64,000 nt of DNA from an uncultured Acidimicrobiales bacterium (GTDB taxonomy: Bacteria > Actinomycetota > Acidimicrobiia > Acidimicrobiales > SZUA-35), in NCBI GenBank assembly GCA_937922805.1, contig CALAJV010000016.1:62001-126000 (forward strand), given 5' to 3'. The notes under the pieces are model-generated. The model saw only the letters and a list, made by a program, of their open reading frames with translations. It ran no database searches and was not told where the DNA came from. Of this stretch, positions 9,181 to 18,699 are shown one piece after another (position 1 is the stretch's first letter; each line of letters begins with the position of its first letter). The translations under genes and the position numbers were made by a program.

Positions 9181-10584
9181 ATGGGTCGCAAGTTCGATGG
9201 TCGTTTTTGGTTCGATGTGGCCAATTCCCGCCTTGGGCTTGTCGTTGGTTTTCTCTGCTTGGCCACGCTGAGTGTGCTAGTCATGACCGGTACCTTTCAA
9301 CCGGGGAAACCAGCCGTCGATGCTAGTTTGACGCCCGTCATTGATGAAGATCCGCTGGCAGCGACACCGCGGGCTAGTGACCGGCGTTCGGATGGCCGCC
9401 AACTTGAGCCCCTGGCTTCCAATGCCCTATTCATCGATGGTGCAAATGGACTTGATTCGAACCCTGGGACAGTTGATGCTCCCATCCTCACGCCGGCAGC
9501 AGGGTTCCGGCTGGTTGAACCTGGAATGACCGTCTACTTCCGCGGTGGTGTCTACGACGACACCAAGTTGGGAACAAACGTTATTCGCCAAGGAGGAACG
9601 GAAGATAACTGGGTCAAAGTCCAACCGTATCCAGGCGAAGAAGTTGAAATCATTGCCGGTGGAGAGTACGGGAACGGGTTTGAAATTAGCGGGGCCGCTT
9701 ATATCGAGATTCGCGGCTTCACCATTACCGGTCGGGATGACAGTACTCACGGCAACGGCGTGACCGGCAACGAGCAGAGCCACGATATTCGAGTTCTCGA
9801 CAACAGGATCAGTGGATTTGGTCAGTCTGGTATTTCGTTCGTTCGAAGTTCTCGGGTCACCATCGAGGGCAACGAGATTAGAAACACCGCGGCTCGGAGT
9901 TTTTGGCAGGGAAGCGGAATCTCGTTATTCGAAGCCGAAGGGCCGACAGATCCGGTAGAGGCCGGATTCACCAACATCATTCGTTCGAACTACCTGGTTG
10001 GAAATTACAACGGGGTGCCGTCCCGCAAGGGCGTTATAACCGACGGCAACTGCATCATCGTTGACTTCTTCGATGTCGAGAGTACACCGGAATACCGTGG
10101 GTCGACTCTGGTGGAAAACAACGTTTGTGCCGAAAACGGAGGCCGTGGTGTGCACGTGTTCAACTCGAGCAACGTCATGGTTCGCAACAACACGCTGATA
10201 GGAAACGGACGAAGCAAAGGGCTCAGCAGCGCTCCGGCCGAACTTGTGGCAGTTCGGGCGAGCAACGTGTCGTTTCACAATAATCTGATACTGAACACAG
10301 CCGGAGTTCGGGCGTACTTCGAACGAGATGCCAACAACACAGTATTCGAGCACAACTATGCGTTATACGACCCGCCCCCGGGTGCGACGAATCAAGCGCT
10401 AGAAAACGATGTCAGGTACATCACTAGCCGATCGGGCAGCCAGCCAGTAGAGGCCTTTGTTCCAGTTGTCGGCAGCGACCTTATTGGAGTCGCTGACCCG
10501 TCTAACCAGCCTGCTGACGACCTGTTGGGTCGAGCTCGCCCAATGCCAGGTTCAATCGGGGCGTTAGAACCTAACTCCAGTTAG
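9181..10584 (+). CDS. Membrane-anchored or exported right-handed parallel beta-helix protein
   Basis: A 467-residue protein with an N-terminal hydrophobic segment at about residues 18-38 (signal anchor or signal peptide). Next come a linker and, from about residue 80, the LFIDGANGLDSNPGT opening common in beta-helix polysaccharide lyases and epimerases. Successive coils then repeat the pattern xxIxxNxI, for example IRVLDNRISGFG, VTIEGNEIRNT, STLVENNVCAENG and VMVRNNTLIGNG. A DGNCIIVDFFD segment resembles the active-site coil of such enzymes. The DPHD motif of AlgG-type mannuronan epimerases is not seen. It may modify or cleave the polysaccharide outside the membrane. The gene closes the plus-strand run and converges on the next gene with a 45-bp gap. 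Confidence 0.85.
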   Translation: MGRKFDGRFWFDVANSRLGLVVGFLCLATLSVLVMTGTFQPGKPAVDASLTPVIDEDPLAATPRASDRRSDGRQLEPLASNALFIDGANGLDSNPGTVDAPILTPAAGFRLVEPGMTVYFRGGVYDDTKLGTNVIRQGGTEDNWVKVQPYPGEEVEIIAGGEYGNGFEISGAAYIEIRGFTITGRDDSTHGNGVTGNEQSHDIRVLDNRISGFGQSGISFVRSSRVTIEGNEIRNTAARSFWQGSGISLFEAEGPTDPVEAGFTNIIRSNYLVGNYNGVPSRKGVITDGNCIIVDFFDVESTPEYRGSTLVENNVCAENGGRGVHVFNSSNVMVRNNTLIGNGRSKGLSSAPAELVAVRASNVSFHNNLILNTAGVRAYFERDANNTVFEHNYALYDPPPGATNQALENDVRYITSRSGSQPVEAFVPVVGSDLIGVADPSNQPADDLLGRARPMPGSIGALEPNSS

Positions 10585-10629
10585 TAACGACTCGACGTTG
10601 TTATGGACGGCCAGTGTTGTCGAGGTTGG

Positions 10630-11772
10630 TTATTGACGTTCCGGCCCTGGCTCGACGCTGGCCGCTACTGATTCTCCGCGGCTGGGTAAAAACGACTGAA
10701 CATAGATCTGCTCGATCTGGCGCTTGACCGCTTTGGCCTGATACCGCGCATCGAAATCGAGCTGCGCCTGACGGCCCAGTCGATCAGCCATCGCGGGATC
10801 CGAAATTAAGGCTCGGAGCGCACCAGCCAAGGAGTCAACGTCTCCAGCTGTGACCAGGAGGCCGTTTTCTGTGTCTCTAATTACCTCTTCGTGGGCGCCA
10901 ACCGGGGTGGCTACACACGCTAGGCCGTAGCTCATCGCCTCTAGTAGCGAGATAGACATCGCTTCGGTATACGACGGCAGGGTAAAGATGGTCGATCGGT
11001 TTAGCCAAGCTCCGATTTCGTCGTGATCGATCCAAGCCTCAACGGTGACTTTGTCGTCGAGTCCTGCATCGGTAACCGCTTTTTGTACCTGATCGGTTTC
11101 GCCGTTTCCGGCAAGAAAGGCTGTCCAATCCAGATCCTGGATCTGTTCGAATGCTTGAACGAGATCGTAGCTTCCCTTAGGCCCGTGTAAACGTCCCATA
11201 TAGATAATGTTCGGAACCTCGGCTCGAACGCTGCGATCGGCATTGATCGGGGCGGCGATTCCATTGGGAACGACCACGACTCTGTCGGCTGGCACCCCGA
11301 TCTTGTGGACCACTAGCGGTTTGAACGGGCCCCCGAGAACCAGCACCGATCGGGCCCGGGTGAAAAGGAACCGGATTAGCGAGCGGGCGATCGGCCCTCG
11401 CCCTTCCCAGAATGTCACATAGCCGCCACCATGCAGTTGCAGCACATACGGCACCCGAAGAGCAACCAACACAATGGCGATAATGACCTTGCGAACGGTG
11501 CTGCCTTTGGAAGCTAGATGGATGTGGGCTCCGTCTAGTCGGCCAGTTACTCGGTCTTTAACTATCGTCGCCAGCGTCAGGGCGAAGCGGAAAGGAGCCT
11601 TACTGCTGCTAGTTCCTTTAGTGGAGTAAATCTTTGTTGTCGCGCCTCCTTCGACGCTTTCATTGTGGAGATACTCTACTGCTTGATCCAGGCCACCTCG
11701 GAGGCCAGGGGCGAAGAGGCCAAGGTGAAAACTCGATGGCAGTAACTGGCCTTTAGGCGAGGCGACGGTCAC
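10630..11772 (-). CDS. Glycosyltransferase family 4
   Basis: A GT-B glycosyltransferase of 380 residues, read on the minus strand. Its N-terminal domain has an early glycine-rich loop (FAPGLRGGLDQAVEYL) and QLHGGGYVTFWEG. The C-terminal domain has VVVVPNGI, IIYMGRLHGPKGSYDLVQAF, FLAGNGE and LPSYTEAMSISLLEAMSYGLACVATPVGAHEE. The E(x7)E motif of retaining GT4 enzymes is present in this last block. It probably contributes a sugar to the same polymer as the flanking genes. The start is GTG, overlapping the stop of the upstream Wzy-like gene by one base (TAGTG), so the two are translationally coupled. Confidence 0.9.
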   Translation of the reverse strand: MTVASPKGQLLPSSFHLGLFAPGLRGGLDQAVEYLHNESVEGGATTKIYSTKGTSSSKAPFRFALTLATIVKDRVTGRLDGAHIHLASKGSTVRKVIIAIVLVALRVPYVLQLHGGGYVTFWEGRGPIARSLIRFLFTRARSVLVLGGPFKPLVVHKIGVPADRVVVVPNGIAAPINADRSVRAEVPNIIYMGRLHGPKGSYDLVQAFEQIQDLDWTAFLAGNGETDQVQKAVTDAGLDDKVTVEAWIDHDEIGAWLNRSTIFTLPSYTEAMSISLLEAMSYGLACVATPVGAHEEVIRDTENGLLVTAGDVDSLAGALRALISDPAMADRLGRQAQLDFDARYQAKAVKRQIEQIYVQSFLPSRGESVAASVEPGPERQ

Positions 11773-13139
11773 TAGGCTGGTCTTGGCAAGCTATCTAGGA
11801 GCGATATTGGGCCCGTTTGTGTTGCTGCGGCTAACAACTCCCGTTCCTGGTCAAGACGTAGCACACCGGTGGCCTTGGCCTCATCGACTCCGACCTTGGC
11901 CTGAACAACAGCAACTATGAATAGGGCCCAACCGAAACGCTGGGTGAAAATTCCAGATTCGGTGAATGAAGTCATCGTTGTCATCGTCAGATAGACAAGC
12001 GGGAAAAGCCCGATTGGCCCTCGAACCCAACGGATATGTCGCGTCGCCCGAACCAAAGCCCGAAGGTTCAACAAGACGAACACGAAGGTGAACAAAACGC
12101 CAACATGGAGGGCCGATTGTAGGATGGCGTTGTGAGCATGGCTTGGCCCCCAGATGAACTGATCTGAGGCCGTTATCCGATGCGACTCGCTTAGTGGTCC
12201 ACCAAAGTAGCCTTCGTAACCGAACCCTAGCCATGGTCGCTCTTGGATCGAAAAGATCACCTCAGCCCATAGCGGCGTCCGACCAGTAAGGGTAATGTCC
12301 CGGTCTAGCCAACGCGCCAAAACCCCAATGTTGGCGGTGGCGAAAGCGGCTGATACTGCTGCCCCCGTTGACAGCGTTATGAATACAGCTCCAGCTAAGG
12401 TCTTCCGAGATCGGAAGGCGAGAAATACAACCATAGAGCCTGCAGTAATAAGGCCTGCAGCCATGGCGGTCTTGCTCTGCGAACCGACGAGGAGGGTTAT
12501 GGAACCGAGGAACAGAAGATAAAGGGGAACGCGGAACCGGCGGAAGATTCGGGCCGCCAACAAGAAGATCATGATGCCTAGTAAGCCGTGATTGCCCAGA
12601 GCGTTTTTCTGGGTTGCGATGCCATCCCACCCGGCTGCTGACCGGCCGAGCGAGCCCATTGCAAACACCCAGATGAGATCGAGTACTATGCCAAACGAAA
12701 AAGCTACAGCGGACAGCTGAATTATCTCGGTCGGTCGATACCGGACCAGCAAGATTATTGCCAGGCCCACCATCGAACCGAGGTTTACCATACTGGTAAG
12801 CGAAGTGCCGAACGTTGGAGCCCAGATGGGGCTCAGAGCAATAACAAATAGATAGAGGGCCAGAAGGGGTTCGGAGGCCAAGGTTCGAAAGGCAGCGTCT
12901 CCGTTGCCGACCAAGCCAATTAGTAGACACGAAATGAGCGCGAAACTTCCATAAGAAAGCAGAACGTCGCTTTCAACGCCAGAAGCCGCGCCGGTGCTCT
13001 CCTGGAACCAGTTAACCGGAGTACCGAACTGGTTGATTAGAATTAGAAACACGATTGTTGCCCGCTCGGCCATTCCTGGTTGGGGCCGATAGGCCACAAC
13101 CGCCGTTTGATCGGGCGCCGGGGCTTCTATGAGCGTCAC
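11772..13139 (-). CDS. O-antigen ligase/polymerase (Wzy-like) membrane protein
   Basis: A polytopic membrane protein of 455 residues with about ten to twelve hydrophobic helices. A large loop holds the Wzy_C/WaaL-type region near WLGFGYEGYFGGP and SHAHNAILQSALHVGVLF, where the conserved H(A)HN motif sits. In a Wzx/Wzy system this enzyme polymerises undecaprenyl-linked repeat units on the outer face of the membrane. WaaL-type ligases share the fold, but lipopolysaccharide is not expected in this lineage, so polymerase is the better reading. It lies directly downstream of the Wzz/tyrosine-kinase gene with no gap, and both are transcribed with the following glycosyltransferase. Confidence 0.87.
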   Translation of the reverse strand: MTLIEAPAPDQTAVVAYRPQPGMAERATIVFLILINQFGTPVNWFQESTGAASGVESDVLLSYGSFALISCLLIGLVGNGDAAFRTLASEPLLALYLFVIALSPIWAPTFGTSLTSMVNLGSMVGLAIILLVRYRPTEIIQLSAVAFSFGIVLDLIWVFAMGSLGRSAAGWDGIATQKNALGNHGLLGIMIFLLAARIFRRFRVPLYLLFLGSITLLVGSQSKTAMAAGLITAGSMVVFLAFRSRKTLAGAVFITLSTGAAVSAAFATANIGVLARWLDRDITLTGRTPLWAEVIFSIQERPWLGFGYEGYFGGPLSESHRITASDQFIWGPSHAHNAILQSALHVGVLFTFVFVLLNLRALVRATRHIRWVRGPIGLFPLVYLTMTTMTSFTESGIFTQRFGWALFIVAVVQAKVGVDEAKATGVLRLDQERELLAAATQTGPISLLDSLPRPA

Positions 13140-14804
13140 TTACGACCCTGCGGCCCGACGGGCATCCGCTTTATAGTACGCGTATTTGTCTCGCTGGAAT
13201 ATTCCGCTTCGCTCGAACTTGCGACGGTTCATGACCGCTCCAAGCAGTTTCGAACCGCTTCGTTCTAACTCGGCCCGGACCTGCAATAGATCTGAGGTGT
13301 TCGTTCGCTCAACATCGACTACGACAATTACACCATCAACATAGCGTGCCGCCGACACCGCGTCGGCCGTGCTTAGAACCGGTGGGGTGTCGACGATGAT
13401 GTATTCGACATCTTCCCGTTCTAGCTCTTTCACCATCTGCTCGAACCGGTCTGAGTTAAGAAGCTCGCCGGGATTCTCGGGCGGGTAGCCGGATCGGATC
13501 AGCCAAAGGTTCTCGATGCCGGGAACCTTCTCAGCGTTTAGTTCGGCCGTTTGAGAAAGGTACTCAGCCAGCCCAGGGCGGTTGGCTTCCATTCCAAGGT
13601 ATTTCTCCAGACTAGGCCGACGAAGGTCAGCGCTCACAAGAACGACGCGGTTTCCGTTCTGAGCAATCGCAATCGCCAGGTTGGTAGCGGTTAGGCTCTT
13701 ACCTTCGGCCGGTGAAGAACTGGTAACGATGATGGAGCTAACGCCGCTGGAGCTATTTAGGAACTGAAGCGAGCTTCGTAGGCGACGGAACGCTTCTCGA
13801 GCGGCTGCAATGCGAGCCGAGCCGCCAGACGAGAGCATAATAAGGCTGCCACTGCCACCGCGGTTGCCGAATCCGAGTGTTGGGATACCTCCCATGACTG
13901 TGGTTCCGAGCGCAAGGGCAACGTCTTCTTCATCTCGGGCTGTGGTGTCAAGCCGTTCGAGGAAGAATGCGGTGATAACGCCAAATGCTAGACCGAGAAG
14001 AGTTCCAGCTGCGATGAGTAATAAGCGAGGAATACCGTCTCTAGACGTGGGAGGAAGCGCCGTTGTAAGTAACTCACCTGGTGGGTTTCCGCTAAGTCCA
14101 GTTAAGTCGGCCTGATCGTTTCTGATCGAGAGCCGGTAGCCGTTTAGCTGGGTGTTGGTCAAGCCGATCTTTGAATCGATCTCGCCGGTTTCGGCCGCTA
14201 TATCGGTCAATCGAGCATCGCGAGCTTCCGATACCGTCGTTCTGCTCAGGCTGGTTCGCTCGGTTACGAGCACCTGTCGTTGTTTGCGGAGCTCAGTAAT
14301 CTGGGTGGTTGCGTCGTCGGCGAGAAGCTGCGTTGCCGCGATTTGGTCGGTGTAGAACGCGGTGGCGGCTGCGTTTCTTTGATTGGCGTAAGCGGTAGTA
14401 AAGGCGTTGACGATGCTGGACGCTTCTTCAGGTGAGTCGCCGGTGTAGCTGACTTCCAAGATGTTGGACTTCGGGGTGAACTTAACATCAAGGTTGCGGC
14501 GATCTACGGTCGGGAATGATTGTTGAACTTCTGCCGCCACCGGATCGCCACCTAGAACTTGTTGTTCTTCTTCAAGGACCGGAGCGACTGGGTTGGCATT
14601 GACCGAACCGACTGGGGTTGGTCGCAGTCGGACCTGGGAGGTAGCGGTGTAGCTTGCGGGAGCGGTCGCCGTGTACACGTAGGACAGCATCAGCCCGATG
14701 AGGACGAAGCTTAGAACTAGCCACTTTCGCTGCCGAAACGCTTGAAGGTAGTCTTCGAGTCTGGCAACATCGTTGCCTTGAGCCATTTGGTTCTGATACA
14801 TCAT
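13140..14804 (-). CDS. Fused Wzz chain-length regulator and bacterial tyrosine kinase (BY-kinase)
   Basis: A 554-residue protein controlling polysaccharide polymerisation and export. The N-terminal Wzz domain has a first membrane helix at about residues 28-46, a long coiled-coil extracytoplasmic region and a second helix at about 262-285. The cytoplasmic kinase domain has Walker A SSPAEGKSLTATNLA, Walker A' VVLVSADLRRP and Walker B YIIVDTPP. The tail has a small tyrosine cluster (DKYAYYK) for autophosphorylation. In many Gram-positives the two domains are separate proteins; the fused form is common in actinobacteria. No cognate phosphatase gene lies in the window. It starts the minus-strand operon and is divergent from the gene at 15136. 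Confidence 0.92.
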   Translation of the reverse strand: MMYQNQMAQGNDVARLEDYLQAFRQRKWLVLSFVLIGLMLSYVYTATAPASYTATSQVRLRPTPVGSVNANPVAPVLEEEQQVLGGDPVAAEVQQSFPTVDRRNLDVKFTPKSNILEVSYTGDSPEEASSIVNAFTTAYANQRNAAATAFYTDQIAATQLLADDATTQITELRKQRQVLVTERTSLSRTTVSEARDARLTDIAAETGEIDSKIGLTNTQLNGYRLSIRNDQADLTGLSGNPPGELLTTALPPTSRDGIPRLLLIAAGTLLGLAFGVITAFFLERLDTTARDEEDVALALGTTVMGGIPTLGFGNRGGSGSLIMLSSGGSARIAAAREAFRRLRSSLQFLNSSSGVSSIIVTSSSPAEGKSLTATNLAIAIAQNGNRVVLVSADLRRPSLEKYLGMEANRPGLAEYLSQTAELNAEKVPGIENLWLIRSGYPPENPGELLNSDRFEQMVKELEREDVEYIIVDTPPVLSTADAVSAARYVDGVIVVVDVERTNTSDLLQVRAELERSGSKLLGAVMNRRKFERSGIFQRDKYAYYKADARRAAGS

Positions 14805-15135
14805 GGAGAGCTAGAAACCTCGTTACAGGTGTAGATACAACAGTCTAATACAATGTGCACGGTGGGTTGAGGTAGGCTTCCTCGCCTATCAGTGTGGTGG
14901 CTTCGGAACTGTTCGACCCGACTTCTCGAACCATTTGGGTTAGGTTACCCAGTCTGATCGCAGGTCGATACTGAGGAGGCGACAGACCTCGGGCTGATGG
15001 TGCTGGTCGCGGGTCAATTTGGGATGGGTTGGCTTATTATTGTGGTCACCTGTTGTTGCTGGTGGCCCTTTGGTCGAAAAAATTGTCGTTATTTGAGATA
15101 GTAGGGGGTTGCTCAGAGCTTATGAGGGGAGCGAA
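14805..15135. promoter_or_regulatory. Divergent intergenic region between the Wzz/kinase operon and the glycosyltransferase gene
   Basis: 331 bp between two divergently transcribed polysaccharide genes, so it should hold promoters in both directions. No gene is seen. A Shine-Dalgarno-like GAGGGGAG (15124-15131) sits four bases before the GTG at 15136 and decides that start. An AT-rich stretch around 15075-15105 (AAAAAATT, TTATTTGAGATAG) is the likeliest plus-strand promoter, but no hexamer pair is convincing. Confidence 0.5.
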
Positions 15136-16242
15136 GTGCGTATTGCAGTAGTAACGCGCCGAGGCGCTTCAGAGGGCACCGCTGCCCATGTTGCCTATGG
15201 CACGTGGACCGAGGCAGAGGATGTTTTGATCAATTCGGCAGATACCGACTTGGTCCTGATAGATCGGCCAATCGAAACTACGTCGATCCAGGTTCGAAGG
15301 CGGGTCGGTCAAACCCTTCGGCGGATCGCGGGAGAAAACGCGGCAGTTCCGCGATCCCCGGGTGAGAGCGCGCTGCGAACCTTAAGTGGTCGGTACGATT
15401 TAGCTGTTTTCCTGGCCTACTCCATTTGGGACTTACCGTTGTTGGAAGAAATGGGCCAGCTCCGCAAATTTGCCGACAACGTAGCTGTTTGGTTTTTGGA
15501 GGCTTGGCCTTCGTCATTTCTTGGTGGTCGGGTGGCCAAGGAGCCGTTCCATACGGTCGATCACATTTTCGTAGGCATGGATGCCGCCGCCGAACCGCTA
15601 GCTGAAGTTTTGGGTCGAGAAGTCACCTACTTGCCGATAGCGACCGATACGATCCGGTTCGGGCCACAAGGTGCAAGCTCAGCTCGGCCCATCGACTTGA
15701 TTGGGTTGGGGCGAAGGCGAGAAGAGCACCATAGCGAGATGCTCCGATGGTCTGTCGATCACGATCGGTTCTACCTGTTCGATACCGGAACCGTCGGTCG
15801 TCCAAACGATCTGAACGCTCACCGGGATGCCCTCGGCCGTTGGTATTCCCAATCGAAGCTCGCAACGTGCAATTACGCCAAGAACGATGAGATACATATC
15901 TCAGGTGATCTGAAAGTGATGCCAGGGCGTTTGTGGGAGGGCCTGGCGGCCGGCACAGCACTAGTTGGCCTAGCCCCTAGTGAAACTTCCCAGCGGGACC
16001 TTTTTGGACGTACTCTCGTCCATCAGTTCCCGGAGGACGGTCGTGAGATTCCATCGTTTTTGGAAGAAACCATTCGAAACCATCAAGCCGATGATGTCGC
16101 CGCCAACGTTCGGCTTGCTTTGGAAGGCCATGACTGGGCCCACCGGTGGAAGGCGATGCTTACCCATCTGGAACTAGAAACACCAACGGCGCTTCAATTG
16201 AGAATTGACGACTTGTCCGACCGAGCGAACAAGTTCCAGTAA
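15136..16242 (+). CDS. Putative glycosyltransferase (GT1_2/CgeB-like)
   Basis: The protein is 368 residues from the chosen GTG, which has a GAGGGGAG ribosome-binding site just upstream and gives a compact N-terminus (MRIAVVTRRG). A TTG at 15109 would add nine residues. The first half ends in KFADNVAVWFLEAWPSSF and a TVDHIFVGM segment. The second half has VTYLPIATDTIRF, DLIGLGRRREEH and a late GRLWEGLAAGTALVGLAPSET block, which matches the Glyco_trans_1_2 family, where the Glu in WEGLAAG is in the donor site. It probably transfers a sugar in this polysaccharide locus. The family assignment rests on the C-terminal half only. Confidence 0.7.
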   Translation: MRIAVVTRRGASEGTAAHVAYGTWTEAEDVLINSADTDLVLIDRPIETTSIQVRRRVGQTLRRIAGENAAVPRSPGESALRTLSGRYDLAVFLAYSIWDLPLLEEMGQLRKFADNVAVWFLEAWPSSFLGGRVAKEPFHTVDHIFVGMDAAAEPLAEVLGREVTYLPIATDTIRFGPQGASSARPIDLIGLGRRREEHHSEMLRWSVDHDRFYLFDTGTVGRPNDLNAHRDALGRWYSQSKLATCNYAKNDEIHISGDLKVMPGRLWEGLAAGTALVGLAPSETSQRDLFGRTLVHQFPEDGREIPSFLEETIRNHQADDVAANVRLALEGHDWAHRWKAMLTHLELETPTALQLRIDDLSDRANKFQ

Positions 16243-16473
16243 CTATTCACCCTGGTTTGTGGAGCTCGATATTGATCGGCTTCGCTACAATGGCTAGTTG
16301 TCGTCGTGTTAAGTACTCAGATAATTCACGGTGTTCGATGACCCTGACTCGTGACTACGAAGAGGGCCAATTTCAACCTGGCGGGCTTGCCCATCAGGCT
16401 CTAATTATCAAACTTGGTCTATCAAGTCAGCAAACCGAACACCGACGTCTAGCAATTCAGAAAGCGGCTAACC

Positions 16474-18699
16474 GTGTTGACCTTTGCCCAAAACTACAAA
16501 TCGGGAGCGCTCTCGCTGCTTGAGGTGCCCCGTCCTCTCTGCAAGCCAGGTGGTGTTCTGGTAAAGACCCAGTACTCCCTCATCTCGGCTGGTACCGAGA
16601 TGATGAAGATAAAAGAGGCGAAGATGTCTCTGGTTGGTATGGCTCGGGCTCGGCCGGATCAGGTCAAGAAGGTCATGCAATCGGTCCAGCAACAGGGTTT
16701 GTCTTCGACCTACTCGAAAGCGATCAACCAGTTAGATAGCTACACCCCATTGGGTTATTCGATTTGTGGTGAGGTCGTCGAGGTCGGGGCCGGTGTTTCC
16801 GATATCGCCGTTGGTGATCGAATCGCGGGAGCCGGCAACAAATACGCGTTGCACGCCGAGTACAACTGGGTTCCCCGTAACCTCGTTGTGCCAGTTCCAG
16901 ACGGTGTTGAAAGCGCGGCTGCCGCCTACACGACGGTTGGCTCAATAGCGATGCAGGGCTTTCGGCAATCTGAAGCGGTACTAGGTGAGTCTGCGGTCGT
17001 AATCGGTCTCGGGCTTGTTGGTCAGCTATTGGTCCAAATTTTGGTTGCCGCTGGGGTGCGAGTAGTAGGGATCGACCCAGCGGACGAGCGTTGTCAGGTG
17101 GCAGTCAACGCTGGAGCGGCGGCTGCCGGAGGTGTTAGCGATGGCGAGATCGATCGACTGAAAACCGCAGTTGGCGGCATCAGTAACGGTCATGGAGCTG
17201 ACCATGTATTCCTCACCGCAGGCGGAAGTACGAATCAACCAGTGGAGATCGCTCCCGATTTGGCTCGGGATCGGGCCCGGGTCACCGACATTGGAAAATG
17301 CAGCCTCGATCTCCCGTGGAACAGCTGGTACGAAAAAGAACTCGACCTTAGATTCTCTCGGTCCTACGGTCCAGGCCGATATGACCCAAGCTACGAAGAA
17401 GATGGCAAGGATTACCCGATTGGCTATGTCCGCTGGACTGAGGGTCGAAACATGGAGTGTTTCGTTGATTTGCTGCAGTCAAAGTCAATAAACATGGATG
17501 TCTTGACCGCCGACGTGGTCCCGTTCTCAGATGCAATCGACACCTATGAACAAATGAACAATGGAGAGCTGCGAGGAATCGGCTATCTCTTCGAGTACGG
17601 CGGAGACGCAAGTAGCGTCAATCGTTTAGTCGCAGCTGCGACCGACGCTGGCGGAACTGCCAGCAAGACAACCGGGAAAAAGAAGGTGGCGCTCACCGCA
17701 GCTGGGATTGGCTTGGTCGGTGCTGGTAACTATGCCAGTTCCATGCTCATTCCCCATTTGGCGGCTCGAACCGATGTAAAGCTGGTTGAGGTTGCAACTG
17801 CTACCGCTCTATCAGCTGCCAACGCCCAGAAGAAGTTTGGATTCGAGCGGATCAGCACCGACTTTCATGGCCTTCTGGCCGACCCCGGGATCCAGGCGGT
17901 AGTAATCGCTACTCGCCATGGCGCTCACGCCAGCATGGTGTGCGACGCGTTGCGGGCCGACAAGACAGTCTTTGTCGAAAAGCCGCTTGCCATCGATGAA
18001 GCCGGAATGGACCGGGTCCGCCACACGATCGCCGAGACTGGCAACGAACGCCTAGTCGTTGGTTTCAATCGGAGATTCGCTCCGCTCTTCACCGACCTTC
18101 GTGATGCGTGGGGTAAACACGACGGTCCGATGCAGGTTCGTTTCGATGTTAACGCTGGCCGGTTAGCGAGCGACAGTTGGTACAGCGAACGGGGCGAGCA
18201 TGGGTCCCGCCTGGTAGGAGAAGGCTGTCACTTCGTTGATACCTGCTCGTGGTGGATTGGCTCTGATCCGATTGAGGTACACGCTACAGCAACCTCCGAC
18301 GACGCCGACGACGCAGTCCTCACCCTCCGATATCCCGACGGTTCTGTTGCCACCATTGCGTACATGACCAATGGTCACCCTCGATTTCCGAAAGAGCGAT
18401 TCCAGGTCTTCGGTGGCGGCCGTACCGCTCTGCTCGAAAACTACCGCAGTACCGAATTGTGGGCCAAGGGGCGGAGAAAGAAGAATCGGTCTCGCAGCGT
18501 TGACAAAGGCCAGCGGTCGGAGATGAATCAGTTTGTCGACTCAGTATTGGGTCGGTCGGCTATGCCAATTGCTCTTGATTCAATCTTGGCCACGACAGCG
18601 GCGACCTTTGCCGCCGAGCGCAGCCTGGCTAGCCGGCAGGTGGAGCCGGTCCAATTTTCAGACTTGGCCCTTGCGAACTCTTCTGCACCAAACGACTAG
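16474..18699 (+). CDS. Two-domain oxidoreductase: zinc-alcohol-dehydrogenase-like plus Gfo/Idh/MocA
   Basis: A natural fusion of 741 residues. Residues 1 to about 370 are a medium-chain dehydrogenase domain: GroES-like start, GEVVEVGAGVSDIAVGDRIAG, and a Rossmann motif VIGLGLVGQLLVQILVAAGV. Residues about 410-741 are a Gfo/Idh/MocA oxidoreductase: GLVGAGNYASSMLIPHL for NAD(P), VVIATRHGAHASM, and FVEKPLAID with the catalytic EKP lysine. Such bi-domain proteins are typically found beside alginate-lyase-family genes in surface polysaccharide loci, as here, and are thought to modify a sugar nucleotide or glycan. The substrate is unknown. The start is GTG. A 231-bp gap lies upstream. The coding end runs into 19-bp tandem repeats. 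Confidence 0.88.
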   Translation: MLTFAQNYKSGALSLLEVPRPLCKPGGVLVKTQYSLISAGTEMMKIKEAKMSLVGMARARPDQVKKVMQSVQQQGLSSTYSKAINQLDSYTPLGYSICGEVVEVGAGVSDIAVGDRIAGAGNKYALHAEYNWVPRNLVVPVPDGVESAAAAYTTVGSIAMQGFRQSEAVLGESAVVIGLGLVGQLLVQILVAAGVRVVGIDPADERCQVAVNAGAAAAGGVSDGEIDRLKTAVGGISNGHGADHVFLTAGGSTNQPVEIAPDLARDRARVTDIGKCSLDLPWNSWYEKELDLRFSRSYGPGRYDPSYEEDGKDYPIGYVRWTEGRNMECFVDLLQSKSINMDVLTADVVPFSDAIDTYEQMNNGELRGIGYLFEYGGDASSVNRLVAAATDAGGTASKTTGKKKVALTAAGIGLVGAGNYASSMLIPHLAARTDVKLVEVATATALSAANAQKKFGFERISTDFHGLLADPGIQAVVIATRHGAHASMVCDALRADKTVFVEKPLAIDEAGMDRVRHTIAETGNERLVVGFNRRFAPLFTDLRDAWGKHDGPMQVRFDVNAGRLASDSWYSERGEHGSRLVGEGCHFVDTCSWWIGSDPIEVHATATSDDADDAVLTLRYPDGSVATIAYMTNGHPRFPKERFQVFGGGRTALLENYRSTELWAKGRRKKNRSRSVDKGQRSEMNQFVDSVLGRSAMPIALDSILATTAATFAAERSLASRQVEPVQFSDLALANSSAPND

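Noticed and set aside
16257..16523. 88-codon plus-strand frame before the two-domain oxidoreductase
   Set aside because: It overlaps the oxidoreductase start, lacks a ribosome-binding site and has no recognisable product.
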